From: Cellvibrio sp. UBA7661
GTDB lineage: Bacteria > Pseudomonadota > Gammaproteobacteria > Pseudomonadales > Cellvibrionaceae
DNA length: 64,000 nt
Assembly: GCA_002483365.1 (NCBI GenBank)
Contig: DLHT01000017.1
Location: 97,270 to 161,269, forward strand
Direction of reading: 5' to 3'
Below the pieces are notes generated by a model. That model saw nothing but the letters and a program-made list of their open reading frames with translations. It was not told where the DNA came from and did no database searches. This document shows positions 39,756 to 49,396 of the stretch, in pieces. A program made the translations under genes and the position numbers. Numbering within the stretch: position 1 is the first letter of the stretch; every line of letters begins with the position of its first letter.

Positions 39756-42107
39756 ATGAAAAACAAGATGAATAAGCTTCTGTTATCTGCTTTTATGGGT
39801 TCTCTGCTAACACTGCATGGTTGTGGCGGTGGTAGCGGGACGGAAAAGGCACCCGAGCCGCAGGCGGCCAGTGTCTTTAAGCCCGGGACTCATCCGCGAT
39901 TTGACCCTGTAACCTCAGATATTCCATTCAATACAGACCTGATTTTTGCCAAAGCCGCTGATTCGGACGGTACAGCAGATCTGGGGGCTCCAAGCGACCC
40001 TGTGCGCGCCACCATGAATCAGCTAGATGGATTTTCTACATCGGCATTTTTTGACATTTTGCTAAGTGCAAGCGTCAATCCTGATTCGGTGATGGCATCC
40101 AAAACTGTTTTTCTGGTGGAATTGAACACTGACGGTAAAGATGCGCTGAACCCAGCCAATATTGCAGGTATTACTGGTTTGGCGAGTTTTGATGCCGTGG
40201 TTGCATCACAGGATGGCGGCACGAATAACGTTATCCGTATTCGCCCGACCAAACCGCTCAAGCCCAAAACCAAATATCTGGTGATTCTCACCAATGATCT
40301 TAAAGATTCCGGCGGCGCTGCGTTAACCCGCTCCTGGACTTATAACGCCTTGCGCGATCCAAGTTACGACACCCTGAGTGCCTTGGTTCCCGTGCGCAAT
40401 GCGATTATCGGCTGGGAGACCCTGGCGAGTGGTTTTCTTTCGGCTGTTAGCGGCGGCCAATTGTCCGCATCAGCGGCCAAAGAAAAATTGGTACTGACCT
40501 ACACCTTTACAACAACCGATCCGACGACCGGCTTGGTGGCGATGGCTTCACCGCGTGCAGTGATTGCAGGTATGCAAATTGCTGCTGGTGCTGCGCCCAG
40601 TACAGCCGTTGCTAACGCCATGCAGTTGGATTCGCTCAACCTGCTGCCGACACCCAAGGCGCGTGATTTGGGTATTTCTGGCCTGACGGGAATTGATTTC
40701 AATAATTTCAGCAGCGCACTTGCTGCGAATGTGGGGAAACTCTACACCGGCTACATCAAATTGCCTTATTACCAGACAGCGGCAACAGGTTTGGGGTTTG
40801 GCGAGTATCTCAAGCGCAGTTGGAAACCTGACCTTACCTTGGCAGGCGCTTTAGGCGTAACGGTTCCAAGGGATGTAGATGGCAGCTACAACGTAACCTA
40901 TCGCTATCCATTTGCGGCCAAAACGGGTGATGAGTCTGTGCCCCTGCAAATCACCCTGCCGCAGGATAATTGGGTACCGGGTTATGCCGGGGCTGCCAAT
41001 TGCGGCCAGATTTATGCGGTGACGGGGTATCCAACGGTCATTTATGTACATGGCATCACCAGTGATCGTGCATCGGTTTTGGCGCTAGGGCACACCTTGG
41101 CCAGCCGCTGTATTGCAACTGTGGCGATTGATTTGCCCGTTCACGGCATTCCAGCTAACAGCGCCCTTGTGAATGTATTAAACGTGGAGAAGAGTAAATC
41201 CATTCCTTTTGCTGCGCTCTATGGTGCTAATGCTCCCCATGAGCGTCACTTCAATGTGGCGGGTTCTGGTGGAGCTCCTGCGCCGATGAACTTTGAAACA
41301 CCGGGTGCTACCGATGGTTCAGGTGCGCAATTCATTAATCTTGGCTATCTGACCAATACGCGCGATAACAACCGTCAGGCGGTGATGGATTTGTTGAACC
41401 TGAATGCCAGCCTTGGTGGCATCAATACCGAAATCCGCAAATCGGTGAGCACAGGGTTGGATGTGAACCGTGTGTATGTGGTGGGTGTATCTCTGGGCGG
41501 TATTTTGGGTAGTGTGTTCACCACGGTTAATCAGATGGCGATTGCTAACGATGCAAAAGTCGGCCTGCCATCCAACCTTAATCCTGTGCGCGGTATTGTG
41601 ACCAGTGCAGCGGGTACCCAGGTTGCGCAAATTTTAGTGAACTCAGCAACCTTTGCGCCGGTTATCAATGGTGGTTTGGGGGCCAGTGGCGTTAATGTGG
41701 GCACTAGCAACTATGAGCGCTTCCTTTATGCAGCCCAAAGTGCGATGGATGCGGGTGATCCTGTGAACTACATGCAAACGCTGGCAGCGCTGGGTGTTCC
41801 TGCCTTGGTGCAGCAAATCAATAATGATGCGGTGATCCCTAACGGTGCCGCGGTGGCACCCTTGACGGGCACATCGGCAATGGCATCGCTATTGGGCGCT
41901 ACCCAGCTTGGGTTGGGCACAACGCAACTAGGTCGTGGATATGTCAAACATACTGCAGGTGGGCATGTATCATTGTTACGCCCTGAAGGTGGAGCACCTC
42001 AAGTGACGGCAGAATTGCAGACACAGGTTGTGACCTTTGTTCTTAACAATGGCAATGTATCCGTTGGTGGTGGTGCACCGGGCAATATTGAATTGCCAGC
42101 TAACTGA
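39756..42107 (+). CDS. Surface lipoprotein lipase/lysophospholipase, Pla-1/cef (VolA-like) family
   Basis: 783 residues from the ATG at 39756 (CAGGAAG upstream); a 32-codon upstream extension has no ribosome site. Lipobox LHGC at about Cys23 is followed by GGGSG, so it is a lipoprotein. A Big-like N-terminal domain (PFNTDLIF, KTKYLVILTNDLKDSGG) precedes an alpha/beta-hydrolase with VIYVHGITSDR, AIDLPVHGIP and the nucleophile elbow VVGVSLGGILG. The late KHTAGGHVSL may hold the catalytic His. Family members such as Vibrio VolA cleave lysophosphatidylcholine at the cell surface to feed fatty-acid uptake. Specificity here is inferred. Confidence 0.85.
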   Translation: MKNKMNKLLLSAFMGSLLTLHGCGGGSGTEKAPEPQAASVFKPGTHPRFDPVTSDIPFNTDLIFAKAADSDGTADLGAPSDPVRATMNQLDGFSTSAFFDILLSASVNPDSVMASKTVFLVELNTDGKDALNPANIAGITGLASFDAVVASQDGGTNNVIRIRPTKPLKPKTKYLVILTNDLKDSGGAALTRSWTYNALRDPSYDTLSALVPVRNAIIGWETLASGFLSAVSGGQLSASAAKEKLVLTYTFTTTDPTTGLVAMASPRAVIAGMQIAAGAAPSTAVANAMQLDSLNLLPTPKARDLGISGLTGIDFNNFSSALAANVGKLYTGYIKLPYYQTAATGLGFGEYLKRSWKPDLTLAGALGVTVPRDVDGSYNVTYRYPFAAKTGDESVPLQITLPQDNWVPGYAGAANCGQIYAVTGYPTVIYVHGITSDRASVLALGHTLASRCIATVAIDLPVHGIPANSALVNVLNVEKSKSIPFAALYGANAPHERHFNVAGSGGAPAPMNFETPGATDGSGAQFINLGYLTNTRDNNRQAVMDLLNLNASLGGINTEIRKSVSTGLDVNRVYVVGVSLGGILGSVFTTVNQMAIANDAKVGLPSNLNPVRGIVTSAAGTQVAQILVNSATFAPVINGGLGASGVNVGTSNYERFLYAAQSAMDAGDPVNYMQTLAALGVPALVQQINNDAVIPNGAAVAPLTGTSAMASLLGATQLGLGTTQLGRGYVKHTAGGHVSLLRPEGGAPQVTAELQTQVVTFVLNNGNVSVGGGAPGNIELPAN

Positions 42108-42121
42108 TAATTTTCTGGCAA

Positions 42122-42156
42122 AAATAAACCCCGGCTGGCCGGGGTTTATTTTTTTA
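42122..42156 (+). terminator. Rho-independent terminator after the lipase gene
   Basis: AAATAAACCCCGG (42122-42134), loop CTGG, CCGGGGTTTATTT, then TTTTT. Perfect GC-rich stem with T-tract. Confidence 0.92.
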
Positions 42157-42254
42157 TACTGCCCGATTTGCATTTTAATGGCGCAATAACTGCTAATAAA
42201 TTAAGGTAAACTGCCGCCCGTTTTGCAGCTTTGCTGCGTTGATGAGTTTGTAAT

Positions 42255-43175
42255 ATGACCCCACGCAATTATTTATATCTACTCAAAAAATACGATGAAT
42301 ACCAAGCGCAAATCGAGCGTTTGTTGGAATCCATTGTGACCTCGTTATCGCCCAATAAATTGGAAACAGGCCACGACCAATTGAATGAAGTTGTGAAACG
42401 TTTGCACAAGTCGTATCCGTTTGTGGAACTGTTGTATTGCCTTGATGAAAATGGAATACAAACGACTGAGTCGGCTGCATCGCCCACAGTGCCAGACCCC
42501 AAGCGGCGTGAACCTGGTTTTGGTTCTGACCGCAGCAACCGCATTTATTATTCACGCGCGCGTGACAATGTGGCTGCTGCGACGGTTACCCAACCTTATC
42601 TTTCCAGTGCTACGCATCAGTTAGCGATATCTGCAGTGCAGCGGTTTATTGATCCCAATAACGCCACGCGTTATCTGGTGATCAATTTTAATTTGGAAAA
42701 ACTGATCACCTTTTTGAACGGCGATAGTTTGCGCAGGGTTGTGCATCCGTTGTTCCAGGTTGTTTATGGTTTGATTGGCATTATGTTGGTGGCGGTATCC
42801 ATGCTGTTGTTATTTTCAGCAGGCCAGTCGTTGTATGAAATGATCCACGAACATACCAATACCGCAACACAAGCATTCCAGTCGGTCATTTTGGTGACTT
42901 TGGGCTTGGCGATTTTTGATCTGGGCAAAACGATTCTGGAAGAAGAAGTGCTGCTCCACAAAGATATTCATCACACAGGTTCAACACGCCGCACTATTGC
43001 ACGGTTTATGTCGGCGATTGTGATTGCAGTATCCATTGAGTCGCTATTATTGATGTTTAAATCTTTATTGGGCGATGCAACCCATTTGAACTCAGCAGTG
43101 TTTATGTTGTTCGCCGCGGTTGCACTTCTGATTGGTCTGGGCGCTTATTTGAAATTGACGAGTGAAAAACGTTAA
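42255..43175 (+). CDS. Membrane protein with N-terminal Cache/PDC-like sensor region, upstream of radA
   Basis: 306 residues. Residues about 1-165 form a soluble region with features of a PDC/Cache fold (YPFVELLYCLDENGIQTTESA; RIYYSRARDNVAAATVTQPYLSSATHQLAISAVQRFID). Four predicted membrane helices follow: LFQVVYGLIGIMLVAVSMLLL, FQSVILVTLGLAIFDLG, FMSAIVIAVSIESLLLMF and FMLFAAVALLIGLGAYL. There is no GGDEF, kinase or methyl-accepting output domain. The stop overlaps the radA ATG by one base, suggesting cotranscription. Function not recognised. Confidence 0.75.
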   Translation: MTPRNYLYLLKKYDEYQAQIERLLESIVTSLSPNKLETGHDQLNEVVKRLHKSYPFVELLYCLDENGIQTTESAASPTVPDPKRREPGFGSDRSNRIYYSRARDNVAAATVTQPYLSSATHQLAISAVQRFIDPNNATRYLVINFNLEKLITFLNGDSLRRVVHPLFQVVYGLIGIMLVAVSMLLLFSAGQSLYEMIHEHTNTATQAFQSVILVTLGLAIFDLGKTILEEEVLLHKDIHHTGSTRRTIARFMSAIVIAVSIESLLLMFKSLLGDATHLNSAVFMLFAAVALLIGLGAYLKLTSEKR

Positions 43176-44545
43176 TGAGCACAAAAAATAAAAGTGCGTT
43201 TGTTTGCAACGAATGTGGTGCTGATTTTAAAAAATGGCAGGGCCAGTGCACCGAGTGTGGTGCATGGAACAGTTTGAGCGAAGTGCGTTTAGGCCCAACG
43301 CCGTCTAACCGCGCAGCCAAATTTGAAGGTTATGCTGGTGGTGCAAGCGGCAATAAAATCCAGACGCTCGCCGAAATTTCATTGAATGATGTTCCGCGTT
43401 TTAGCAGTGGAACGGGTGAGTTTGATCGTGTGCTCGGCGGTGGATTTGTTCCCGGCTCGGTAGTGTTGATTGGCGGTAATCCGGGCGCGGGTAAATCCAC
43501 CTTGTTACTGCAAACCCTGTGTAATCTGGCGCGCACCATGCGCGCGCTTTATATCACCGGTGAAGAATCGCTGCAGCAAGTGGCGATGCGTGCACAGCGT
43601 CTGGGGTTGCCCACAGACCAACTGCAAATGCTGAGTGAAACCAGTGTTGAAGCGATTTGCGCAACAGCGCAGCAGGTTGTCCCCAAAGTCATGGTGATTG
43701 ATTCCATTCAAGTGATGCACATGGAAGACATTACCTCTGCGCCCGGTTCTGTTTCGCAAGTGCGCGAAAGCGCTGCGTATCTCACCCGTTTTGCCAAACA
43801 AACCGGCACCGTTTTGATTCTGGTTGGTCATGTCACCAAAGATGGTTCGCTTGCCGGCCCCAAAGTGTTGGAGCACATGATCGATTGTTCGATTTTGCTG
43901 GAAGGCGATAACGATTCACGCTACCGCACTCTACGTGGCCACAAAAACCGTTTTGGTGCAGTGAATGAATTGGGCGTGTTTGCCATGACCGAGCAGGGTA
44001 TGCGCGAAGTCAGCAACCCGTCTGCCATTTTTTTGCAGCGCGCAGAGGATGCATCGTCCGGATCGGTTGTGATGGTGATGTGGGAGGGAACTCGCCCGCT
44101 ACTGATAGAAATCCAGGCATTGGTTGATGACAGTCATCTTGGTAATCCACGCCGTGTTGCGGTGGGAATGGATCAAAACCGTTTGGCAATGCTGCTTGCA
44201 GTATTGCATCGTCATGGCGGCATTATGGTGGGCGATCAGGATGTATTTGTGAATGTCGTCGGTGGTGTAAAGGTGATGGAAACCAGCGCGGATTTGGCGG
44301 TATTACTGGCAATCGTATCCAGCTTCCGCGACCGTGTGTTACCGCAGGATTTAATTGTATTTGGCGAAGTGGGCTTGTCGGGCGAAATACGTCCGGTACC
44401 CAGTGGGCATGAGCGTTTACGTGAGGCGGCCAAGCATGGTTTCAAGCGCGCGATTGTGCCTTTTGCCAATGCCCCGCGGGATAAAAATGTGGGTATTGAT
44501 GTTGTTGCGGTTAAAAATCTGCAAGAGGCGTTAAATGCGCTCTAA
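43175..44545 (+). CDS. radA: DNA repair protein RadA (Sms)
   Basis: 456 residues. N-terminal C4 zinc finger (FVCNECGADFKKWQGQC, TECGAWNS), RecA-like core with Walker A GGNPGAGKSTLLLQ and Walker B VMVIDSIQVM. The RadA-specific RGHKNRFGAVNELGVF precedes a Lon-protease-like C-terminal domain (VFVNVVGGVKVMETSADLAVLLAI). RadA is a hexameric helicase that drives branch migration of recombination intermediates. Convergent with the following binding-protein gene. Confidence 0.97.
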   Translation: MSTKNKSAFVCNECGADFKKWQGQCTECGAWNSLSEVRLGPTPSNRAAKFEGYAGGASGNKIQTLAEISLNDVPRFSSGTGEFDRVLGGGFVPGSVVLIGGNPGAGKSTLLLQTLCNLARTMRALYITGEESLQQVAMRAQRLGLPTDQLQMLSETSVEAICATAQQVVPKVMVIDSIQVMHMEDITSAPGSVSQVRESAAYLTRFAKQTGTVLILVGHVTKDGSLAGPKVLEHMIDCSILLEGDNDSRYRTLRGHKNRFGAVNELGVFAMTEQGMREVSNPSAIFLQRAEDASSGSVVMVMWEGTRPLLIEIQALVDDSHLGNPRRVAVGMDQNRLAMLLAVLHRHGGIMVGDQDVFVNVVGGVKVMETSADLAVLLAIVSSFRDRVLPQDLIVFGEVGLSGEIRPVPSGHERLREAAKHGFKRAIVPFANAPRDKNVGIDVVAVKNLQEALNAL

Positions 44546-44586
44546 TCATATGAGGCACTTTTAATAGCAAATAGTGGATTGCGGTT

Positions 44587-45408
44587 TTAATTATTTGGTA
44601 TTTGCAACTCAATCACATTGCGGTCGAGTGCCTGCATCATTTCCCATGCTTGGCTGAAGTTGGGAATATCAAAAAAGAGCGCATCAAGGCTGCCATCCTG
44701 TTGCGCTATTTCCAATCCTTGTTTGATCCGCTCGGCAAGTTCAGCATTATTCTTGTTAAGAAAGAAATAAATCGGCTGCGGATAATGAATCGCCAAATTT
44801 TTTTCTATCGCCAACCCCAATTTTTCGTATCGCTCCATGTCATCCTGCACTTCCTGAAGGCTGCGCGCCATGTAATCAAACCGTTTGAGTTTTAACATGC
44901 GGAACATGGGTTCATAGGAGTAGGATTTTACAAGTGGCAAACCGTTAAAACGATAAATCTCTGTATCGCTCCAATGGGTGCCCGTGCCGATTTTAAGTTG
45001 CTGCAAATCGGATAGCGTTTTGATGTTATCAAAGCGGGCCTGTTCGTCAGCCCGGATCACTAGCAGGCGATATTCGTTGATGCCGCGTAGCAAATTAAAT
45101 TGAACGGTAGCAAATTCTGCTTCACGCTCCGGTGAGCTGCTGCTCCAGACAACATCCAATGTACCGTTTTGGACGAGCAGCCGTGCGCGTTCGCGCGCGA
45201 CGCTTTTTTCGTGATGTGTTATCTGGATATGCTCATCCGCAAGAGCCGTTTTATGCAGGGCCAGTTGCAGGGCTTGCACATAAAAACGTCCGGTGACTTC
45301 AGGTTCAAACGAGTTTTTTTGGGGTAAAACGAGATGCAGATTCTCCGCCCACGAGCAAACAGAGATACTCGTGAAATAAAGAAAAAAACAGAGTGCTGCG
45401 TAGCGCAT
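44587..45408 (-). CDS. Orphan periplasmic solute-binding-like protein (paralogue of the gene at 16619)
   Basis: 273 residues with a signal peptide (MRYAALCFFLYFTSISVCSWA|E). The mature part resembles SBP_bac_3-type proteins: VWSSSSPEREAEFATVQFNLLRGINEYRLLVI, the hinge-like LQQLKIGTGTHWSDTEIYRFNGLP, FRMLKLKRFDYMARSLQEVQ, and IHYPQPIYFFLNKNNAELAERIKQGL. The last three blocks align by eye with the protein at 16619. No transporter genes lie nearby. The ligand is unknown; possibly a receptor or a relic of an uptake system. Confidence 0.6.
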   Translation of the reverse strand: MRYAALCFFLYFTSISVCSWAENLHLVLPQKNSFEPEVTGRFYVQALQLALHKTALADEHIQITHHEKSVARERARLLVQNGTLDVVWSSSSPEREAEFATVQFNLLRGINEYRLLVIRADEQARFDNIKTLSDLQQLKIGTGTHWSDTEIYRFNGLPLVKSYSYEPMFRMLKLKRFDYMARSLQEVQDDMERYEKLGLAIEKNLAIHYPQPIYFFLNKNNAELAERIKQGLEIAQQDGSLDALFFDIPNFSQAWEMMQALDRNVIELQIPNN

Positions 45409-45504
45409 GACTTCAGGCCATATCCAAATCGTCAGGTTACATTCACGTTATTGGCTCAATATAAAACACATGTCAGACATAAATGAATGGCCAACTGCTA
45501 TTGG

Positions 45505-45951
45505 CTAGTGGCCATTTTCGATCAGGCTTAACAATTCATAAAGCAGTGTTTTATCGATGGGAGTATCTGGTTGGAACTCAAAACCTAACAAATGTTCGCG
45601 CACATGAATCAAACGGCCATGCAGGTTGAGTAATTTTTTAGGGGAAGTGACTAAATTCAGCTCATCAAGTTGTATGTGTACTCGCAGCGGATCCCCTTTT
45701 TGCAGCAAATGTTCACCTAAAATAGCCAAGCGTGCGCCCGATTCAGAAAGATCGAGCACATGCGCTTCCCATTTTTTGGTGGAGTAGTGTAAATCGGCAT
45801 AAGCCCGCAAAGGAAAGCGCGGATGCCTGCGTTTATCTTCTTCGTTGTATCCGTTATTGGTCTGGTCAGAATCAAGGTCATTCATTGTTTTTATTGGCTC
45901 TGCAATGGGATCTAGGTTTTGTCTGCGATGGTTTTTTTGGCCACTGATCAA
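45505..45951 (-). CDS. PilZ-domain protein (second of a tandem pair)
   Basis: Up to 148 residues. The PilZ domain starts with DKRRHPRFPLRAYADL (RxxxR c-di-GMP-binding arm) and contains VLDLSESGARLAI (D-x-S-x-x-G). The start is uncertain: TTG at 45951 overlaps the upstream stop (TTGA) and would add a polar 22-residue leader; the first ATG is at 45885. Neither has a good ribosome site. It probably binds c-di-GMP and acts through an unknown partner. It forms an operon with the preceding PilZ gene. Confidence 0.8.
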   Translation of the reverse strand: MISGQKNHRRQNLDPIAEPIKTMNDLDSDQTNNGYNEEDKRRHPRFPLRAYADLHYSTKKWEAHVLDLSESGARLAILGEHLLQKGDPLRVHIQLDELNLVTSPKKLLNLHGRLIHVREHLLGFEFQPDTPIDKTLLYELLSLIENGH

Positions 45952-46331
45952 TAGGCAATAATCAGTTCAGACAGCTCCCTTTCTGCTTCCGTTGCATCTC
46001 CCAAATTTAATTCAATCAAACGGCGTAAATGGCTTACGCTGTCGATATCAATTGAGGTACACATAAGTCCGGTCTGGTTGTGATGCTGGTGAGCAACTAC
46101 CACAGACATGGCAATAGAGGTGTTATCCGATAACAGGATTTTTACCAGAATCGGATCGGCCTTGATCACAGCGCCAGGTAGCGTTTGTTGTATCAGCAAA
46201 CCCTTCAGGGAAATATCCAGCAGTGTCGCCCGCCAATGAAATTCACCTTGTGCCAGTTCAACATGGGCATCAAACAGGATGCGGCTAAATTTGCGGCGTT
46301 CGTTGACGGTTCTTTTTTCGGTCTCGCTCAT
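45948..46331 (-). CDS. PilZ-domain protein (first of a tandem pair)
   Basis: 127 residues, a stand-alone PilZ domain. ERRKFSRILFDAHVEL supplies the R-x-x-x-R arm and LLDISLKGLLIQQ the D-x-S-x-x-G motif of c-di-GMP receptors; LPGAVIKADPILVKILL continues the beta-barrel. A C-terminal helix (about 100-125) follows. It lies directly upstream of another PilZ gene, and neither has a diguanylate cyclase or phosphodiesterase nearby. It is divergent from the ROK kinase gene. Confidence 0.87.
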   Translation of the reverse strand: MSETEKRTVNERRKFSRILFDAHVELAQGEFHWRATLLDISLKGLLIQQTLPGAVIKADPILVKILLSDNTSIAMSVVVAHQHHNQTGLMCTSIDIDSVSHLRRLIELNLGDATEAERELSELIIAY

Positions 46332-46498
46332 AATGTGTTCTTTGTGTTGTCTCTGAAGCAGTAATCGTAATCTGGTATGCAGAGAGTGTAGCCGCTGACA
46401 GCCATTTCGCCATTATCGGATAAAGCCTCTGTCGCTATTTGCCTCGCCCGACAGGCGCCACCTATAATCCCATCCAACGTGATAACAGGCTGATTCTT

Positions 46499-47410
46499 AT
46501 GGCAGATTTTCGTATTGGTATTGATTTGGGCGGGACTAAAACCGAGGTGATACTACTTAATGGCTCCAGTCAGGAGCTGTTCCGTACGCGCATTCCCACG
46601 GTGCGCGATGACTATGATGCAACCCTGCGCGATATCGCCCATTTGGTCGCCCAGGCTGAGGCCGCCGCAGGCGAGACTATGTTGCCGGTCGGGATTGGTA
46701 TTCCAGGTACGATCTCACGCAAAACTGGCTGGGTGAAAAATGCCAATTCCACTTGGCTCAACGGTAAGCCTTTCCAGAAAGACCTTTCGGCATTTTTAAT
46801 GCGCGATGTCAAAGTCACCAACGATGCGAATTGCCTTGCGGTATCAGAAGCGACCGACGGCGCAGGGCGCGGATACGATCTGGTGTTTGCCGGCATCCTC
46901 GGCACCGGTTGTGGTGCAGGAATTGCCTATCAAGGCAAGCCGGTAATTGGCCCAAACGGTGTTGCAGGCGAGTGGGGGCATAACCCATTGCCCTGGACAT
47001 CCGAAGCTGAACTCAATGCGCGCCCCTGTTATTGCGGTAAGGCCGGGTGTCAGGAGACGTTTTTATCCGGCACTGGTTTGTGCCTTTCGTATCAATTGGC
47101 AACCGATGAAAAACTCAAGGGTCACGAGATCGTAGAGCGCGCAGAGCAGGGCGATGTCGTCGCCCGGGAAGTGCTGACCAATTATTACGATCAGGTCGCA
47201 CGCGGCCTTGCGGCGATCATCAACGCAATTGATCCGGATGTGATTGTGTTGGGTGGCGGTGCATCGAACATTCAAGCGCTGTACATCGAAGTGCCCAAGT
47301 TGCTACCGCACTATGTCTTTGGCCGGGAATGCGATACGCCGATTGTGCAAGCGGTTCACGGCGACTCTAGCGGTGTACGCGGTGCCGCCTGGTTGAATCC
47401 ACTTGTGTAA
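46499..47410 (+). CDS. ROK-family sugar kinase, probably fructokinase (Mak-like)
   Basis: 303 residues from the ATG at 46499; the frame extends 20 codons upstream without family sequence. ROK motifs: [17 protein letters not shown] (phosphate 1), [53 protein letters not shown], the sugar-binding [14 protein letters not shown], the zinc site [15 protein letters not shown] and [19 protein letters not shown] matches E. coli Mak, which phosphorylates fructose; glucose or N-acetylglucosamine kinase activity cannot be excluded. Confidence 0.85.
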   Translation: MADFRIGIDLGGTKTEVILLNGSSQELFRTRIPTVRDDYDATLRDIAHLVAQAEAAAGETMLPVGIGIPGTISRKTGWVKNANSTWLNGKPFQKDLSAFLMRDVKVTNDANCLAVSEATDGAGRGYDLVFAGILGTGCGAGIAYQGKPVIGPNGVAGEWGHNPLPWTSEAELNARPCYCGKAGCQETFLSGTGLCLSYQLATDEKLKGHEIVERAEQGDVVAREVLTNYYDQVARGLAAIINAIDPDVIVLGGGASNIQALYIEVPKLLPHYVFGRECDTPIVQAVHGDSSGVRGAAWLNPLV

Positions 47411-48281
47411 TCTGTTTTGCCAATCGTGGAATAAAAAAGCCATCGCAAAGGCGTTGGCTTTTTTATTTTTATGGGGCGCATCTTCTTTGTTTTTATTGGG
47501 TGCACTCCGCGTGCAGGCCGAACCCGTGCCCCAGCGCATTGCTTCATTGAATATTTGCATCGACCAGTTGTTGTGGGAGCTGGTTGATCGTCAACGTTTG
47601 GTATCGATCAGTTACCTCACCGCCAATCCCATGTGGTCGCCTATTGCGGCGCAGGTAAAAGGTGTCACGCTCAATCATGGCTTGGCGGAAGAAATTGTGC
47701 CGCTCAAACCCGATGTTATTTTTGCCGGTGAGTTTGATGCGCCCACTGCGATTGAACTATTACAGAAATTGAATTTGCGAGTGGAGCGATTGTCTTTGCC
47801 GCGCACGCTTGGCGATATCAATACGCAGATTTTGCAATTAGCCAACATGATAGGCGAGCGCGAAAAAGCGGAGCGGATGGTGAATAACATCAACACCCGA
47901 ATTGCAGCGCTACAAGCAGCCAATCAACACAAAAAACCGCTTACTGCTTTTTGGTATTCCGCCAATGGTGTTGTCATTGGCGATGGCACTCTGGAGCATG
48001 AATTTATGCAATTGGCCGGGTTGCGCAACCTGGCTGCCGAGCGCGGCATGTTTAGTTTTAATCAATTGGATTTGGAATTATTGCTCAGTGCCAAACCGCA
48101 ACTATTAATTGTGGAGCAGGGCAGTGATGATGCATTTTCACTTGCGCGTGAATATCTATCGCACCCGGCATTGCAGCACGCCGATTTTAAAGTGATTGTC
48201 TTACCTGCGGGTTTATCCGGGTGTGCGGCAACCGTGATCAGCGATGTTGCGATGCGATTGAAGGATTCATTAGCCAAATAA
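47403..48281 (+). CDS. Periplasmic binding protein of a cobalamin/iron-chelate type ABC importer (BtuF/FecB family)
   Basis: Up to 292 residues starting with TTG at 47403, overlapping the kinase end. No ATG exists in frame before the mature region. This start gives a plausible signal peptide ([16 protein letters not shown]...LRVQA). Peripla_BP_2 motifs are [39 protein letters not shown] and [14 protein letters not shown]. It delivers a metal chelate (cobalamin, haem or siderophore) to the permease encoded next. A terminator hairpin (47433-47464) lies within the signal-peptide codons. No cobalamin riboswitch was seen. Confidence 0.82.
   Translation: MCNLFCQSWNKKAIAKALAFLFLWGASSLFLLGALRVQAEPVPQRIASLNICIDQLLWELVDRQRLVSISYLTANPMWSPIAAQVKGVTLNHGLAEEIVPLKPDVIFAGEFDAPTAIELLQKLNLRVERLSLPRTLGDINTQILQLANMIGEREKAERMVNNINTRIAALQAANQHKKPLTAFWYSANGVVIGDGTLEHEFMQLAGLRNLAAERGMFSFNQLDLELLLSAKPQLLIVEQGSDDAFSLAREYLSHPALQHADFKVIVLPAGLSGCAATVISDVAMRLKDSLAK
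47433..47469 (+). terminator. Terminator-like hairpin after the ROK kinase, inside the next reading frame
   Basis: AAAAAAGCCA (47433-47442) pairs with TGGCTTTTTT (47455-47464), with an inner CGC/GCG pairing and an AAAG loop, followed by ATTTTT. It looks like an intrinsic terminator of the kinase gene, yet it is translated as the n-region and start of the h-region of the binding protein. Confidence 0.75.
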
Positions 48282-48392
48282 TGGATTAACCGAATAATGC
48301 ATTGACGAAAAAATGCATAGATATTACTAAAAGCATCATCGTTACATTATTTTCTTAACAAACAAACTCAATCAATAAAAAGGTAAATACCT

Positions 48393-49394
48393 TTGCAAAT
48401 CCGAATCTCTTTTGCCGCCTTAATTGGCTTGCTAGTGCTTGCCATTGCGGTTGCATCAACCGTTGCACTTAATACGGGGCTTGCCGATATTGAGGTCATG
48501 AATGGCTTGCAGGATTTTTTTAACGGCGAGCAAAGCCTTGCTGCCAACGTGGTAGGGCAAATACGTTTGCCGCGTTTGATTCTTGCCCTTGTTATTGGTG
48601 CAACACTCGGTATGAGTGGTGCTGCTATGCAAGGTTTGTTGCGCAATCCGTTGGCTGACCCGGGCGTATTGGGTGTAAGTAGCGGCGCAGCTTTTGGGGC
48701 AATTTGCACTTTGTATTTTGGTATCGCTGCATCGGCCTGGTACTGGTTGCCCAGTGCCGCCATTCTGGGTGCGTTGTTCACCTTGTTTATGGTGTACGTG
48801 CTCGCCGGTTTGCACAGCAGTATGTTGGCTTTGATTTTGGCTGGCACTGCCATGAGTGCCATTATGGTTTCATTAATTGCCGTTGCATTAAATTTTGCTC
48901 CGAGTTTGTATGCGATGCAGGAAATTGTATTTTGGATGTTAGGCTCACTCGCCAACCGCCATTTTGATCACGTCAGTATTGCGCTGCCACTTGCTGTTAT
49001 TAGTTGGCTAATGATGCTCAGCCGCAGCCGCTTTCTGGATGCATTGAGTTTGGGTGAAGACAGTGCACGCTCATTAGGCTTTAACAATCAACGCGAGCGC
49101 TGGATTTTATTAGTCGGTATTTCCATTGGCGTGGGTGCTTGTGTTGCGGTGAGTGGCGCGATTGGATTTATCGGTCTGGTGATTCCGCATTTGTTGCGCC
49201 CATTTGTGGGTTATCGCCCCGGGCGTTTGATGTTTGCCAGCGCACTTGGCGGTGCGTTGTTATTAGTGCTCGCGGATATTCTGGTGCGCCAGTTTGACAG
49301 TGCGCGCGAATTAAAACTTGGCGTTGTGACATCACTGGTGGGTGCGCCGTTCTTTTTATTATTGATTTTAAAAACCCGTTCGCGGTGGGCCTGA
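48393..49394 (+). CDS. FecCD/BtuC-type ABC permease
   Basis: 333 residues with about ten helices. It starts at TTG (48393), with AAAAAGG 9-10 bp upstream and no better codon nearby. Family motifs are IRLPRLILALVIGATLGMSGAAMQGLLRNPLADPGVLGVSSGAAFGA and the C-terminal GFIGLVIPHLLRPFVGYRPG plus GVVTSLVGAPFFLLLI. It imports the chelate bound by the upstream protein. The ATPase gene follows immediately. Confidence 0.9.
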   Translation: MQIRISFAALIGLLVLAIAVASTVALNTGLADIEVMNGLQDFFNGEQSLAANVVGQIRLPRLILALVIGATLGMSGAAMQGLLRNPLADPGVLGVSSGAAFGAICTLYFGIAASAWYWLPSAAILGALFTLFMVYVLAGLHSSMLALILAGTAMSAIMVSLIAVALNFAPSLYAMQEIVFWMLGSLANRHFDHVSIALPLAVISWLMMLSRSRFLDALSLGEDSARSLGFNNQRERWILLVGISIGVGACVAVSGAIGFIGLVIPHLLRPFVGYRPGRLMFASALGGALLLVLADILVRQFDSARELKLGVVTSLVGAPFFLLLILKTRSRWA

Positions 49395-49396
49395 TA

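Noticed and set aside
47340..47470. Cobalamin riboswitch before the BtuF-like gene
   Set aside because: No B12-box-like conserved blocks were seen; the region is coding sequence of the kinase plus a terminator.
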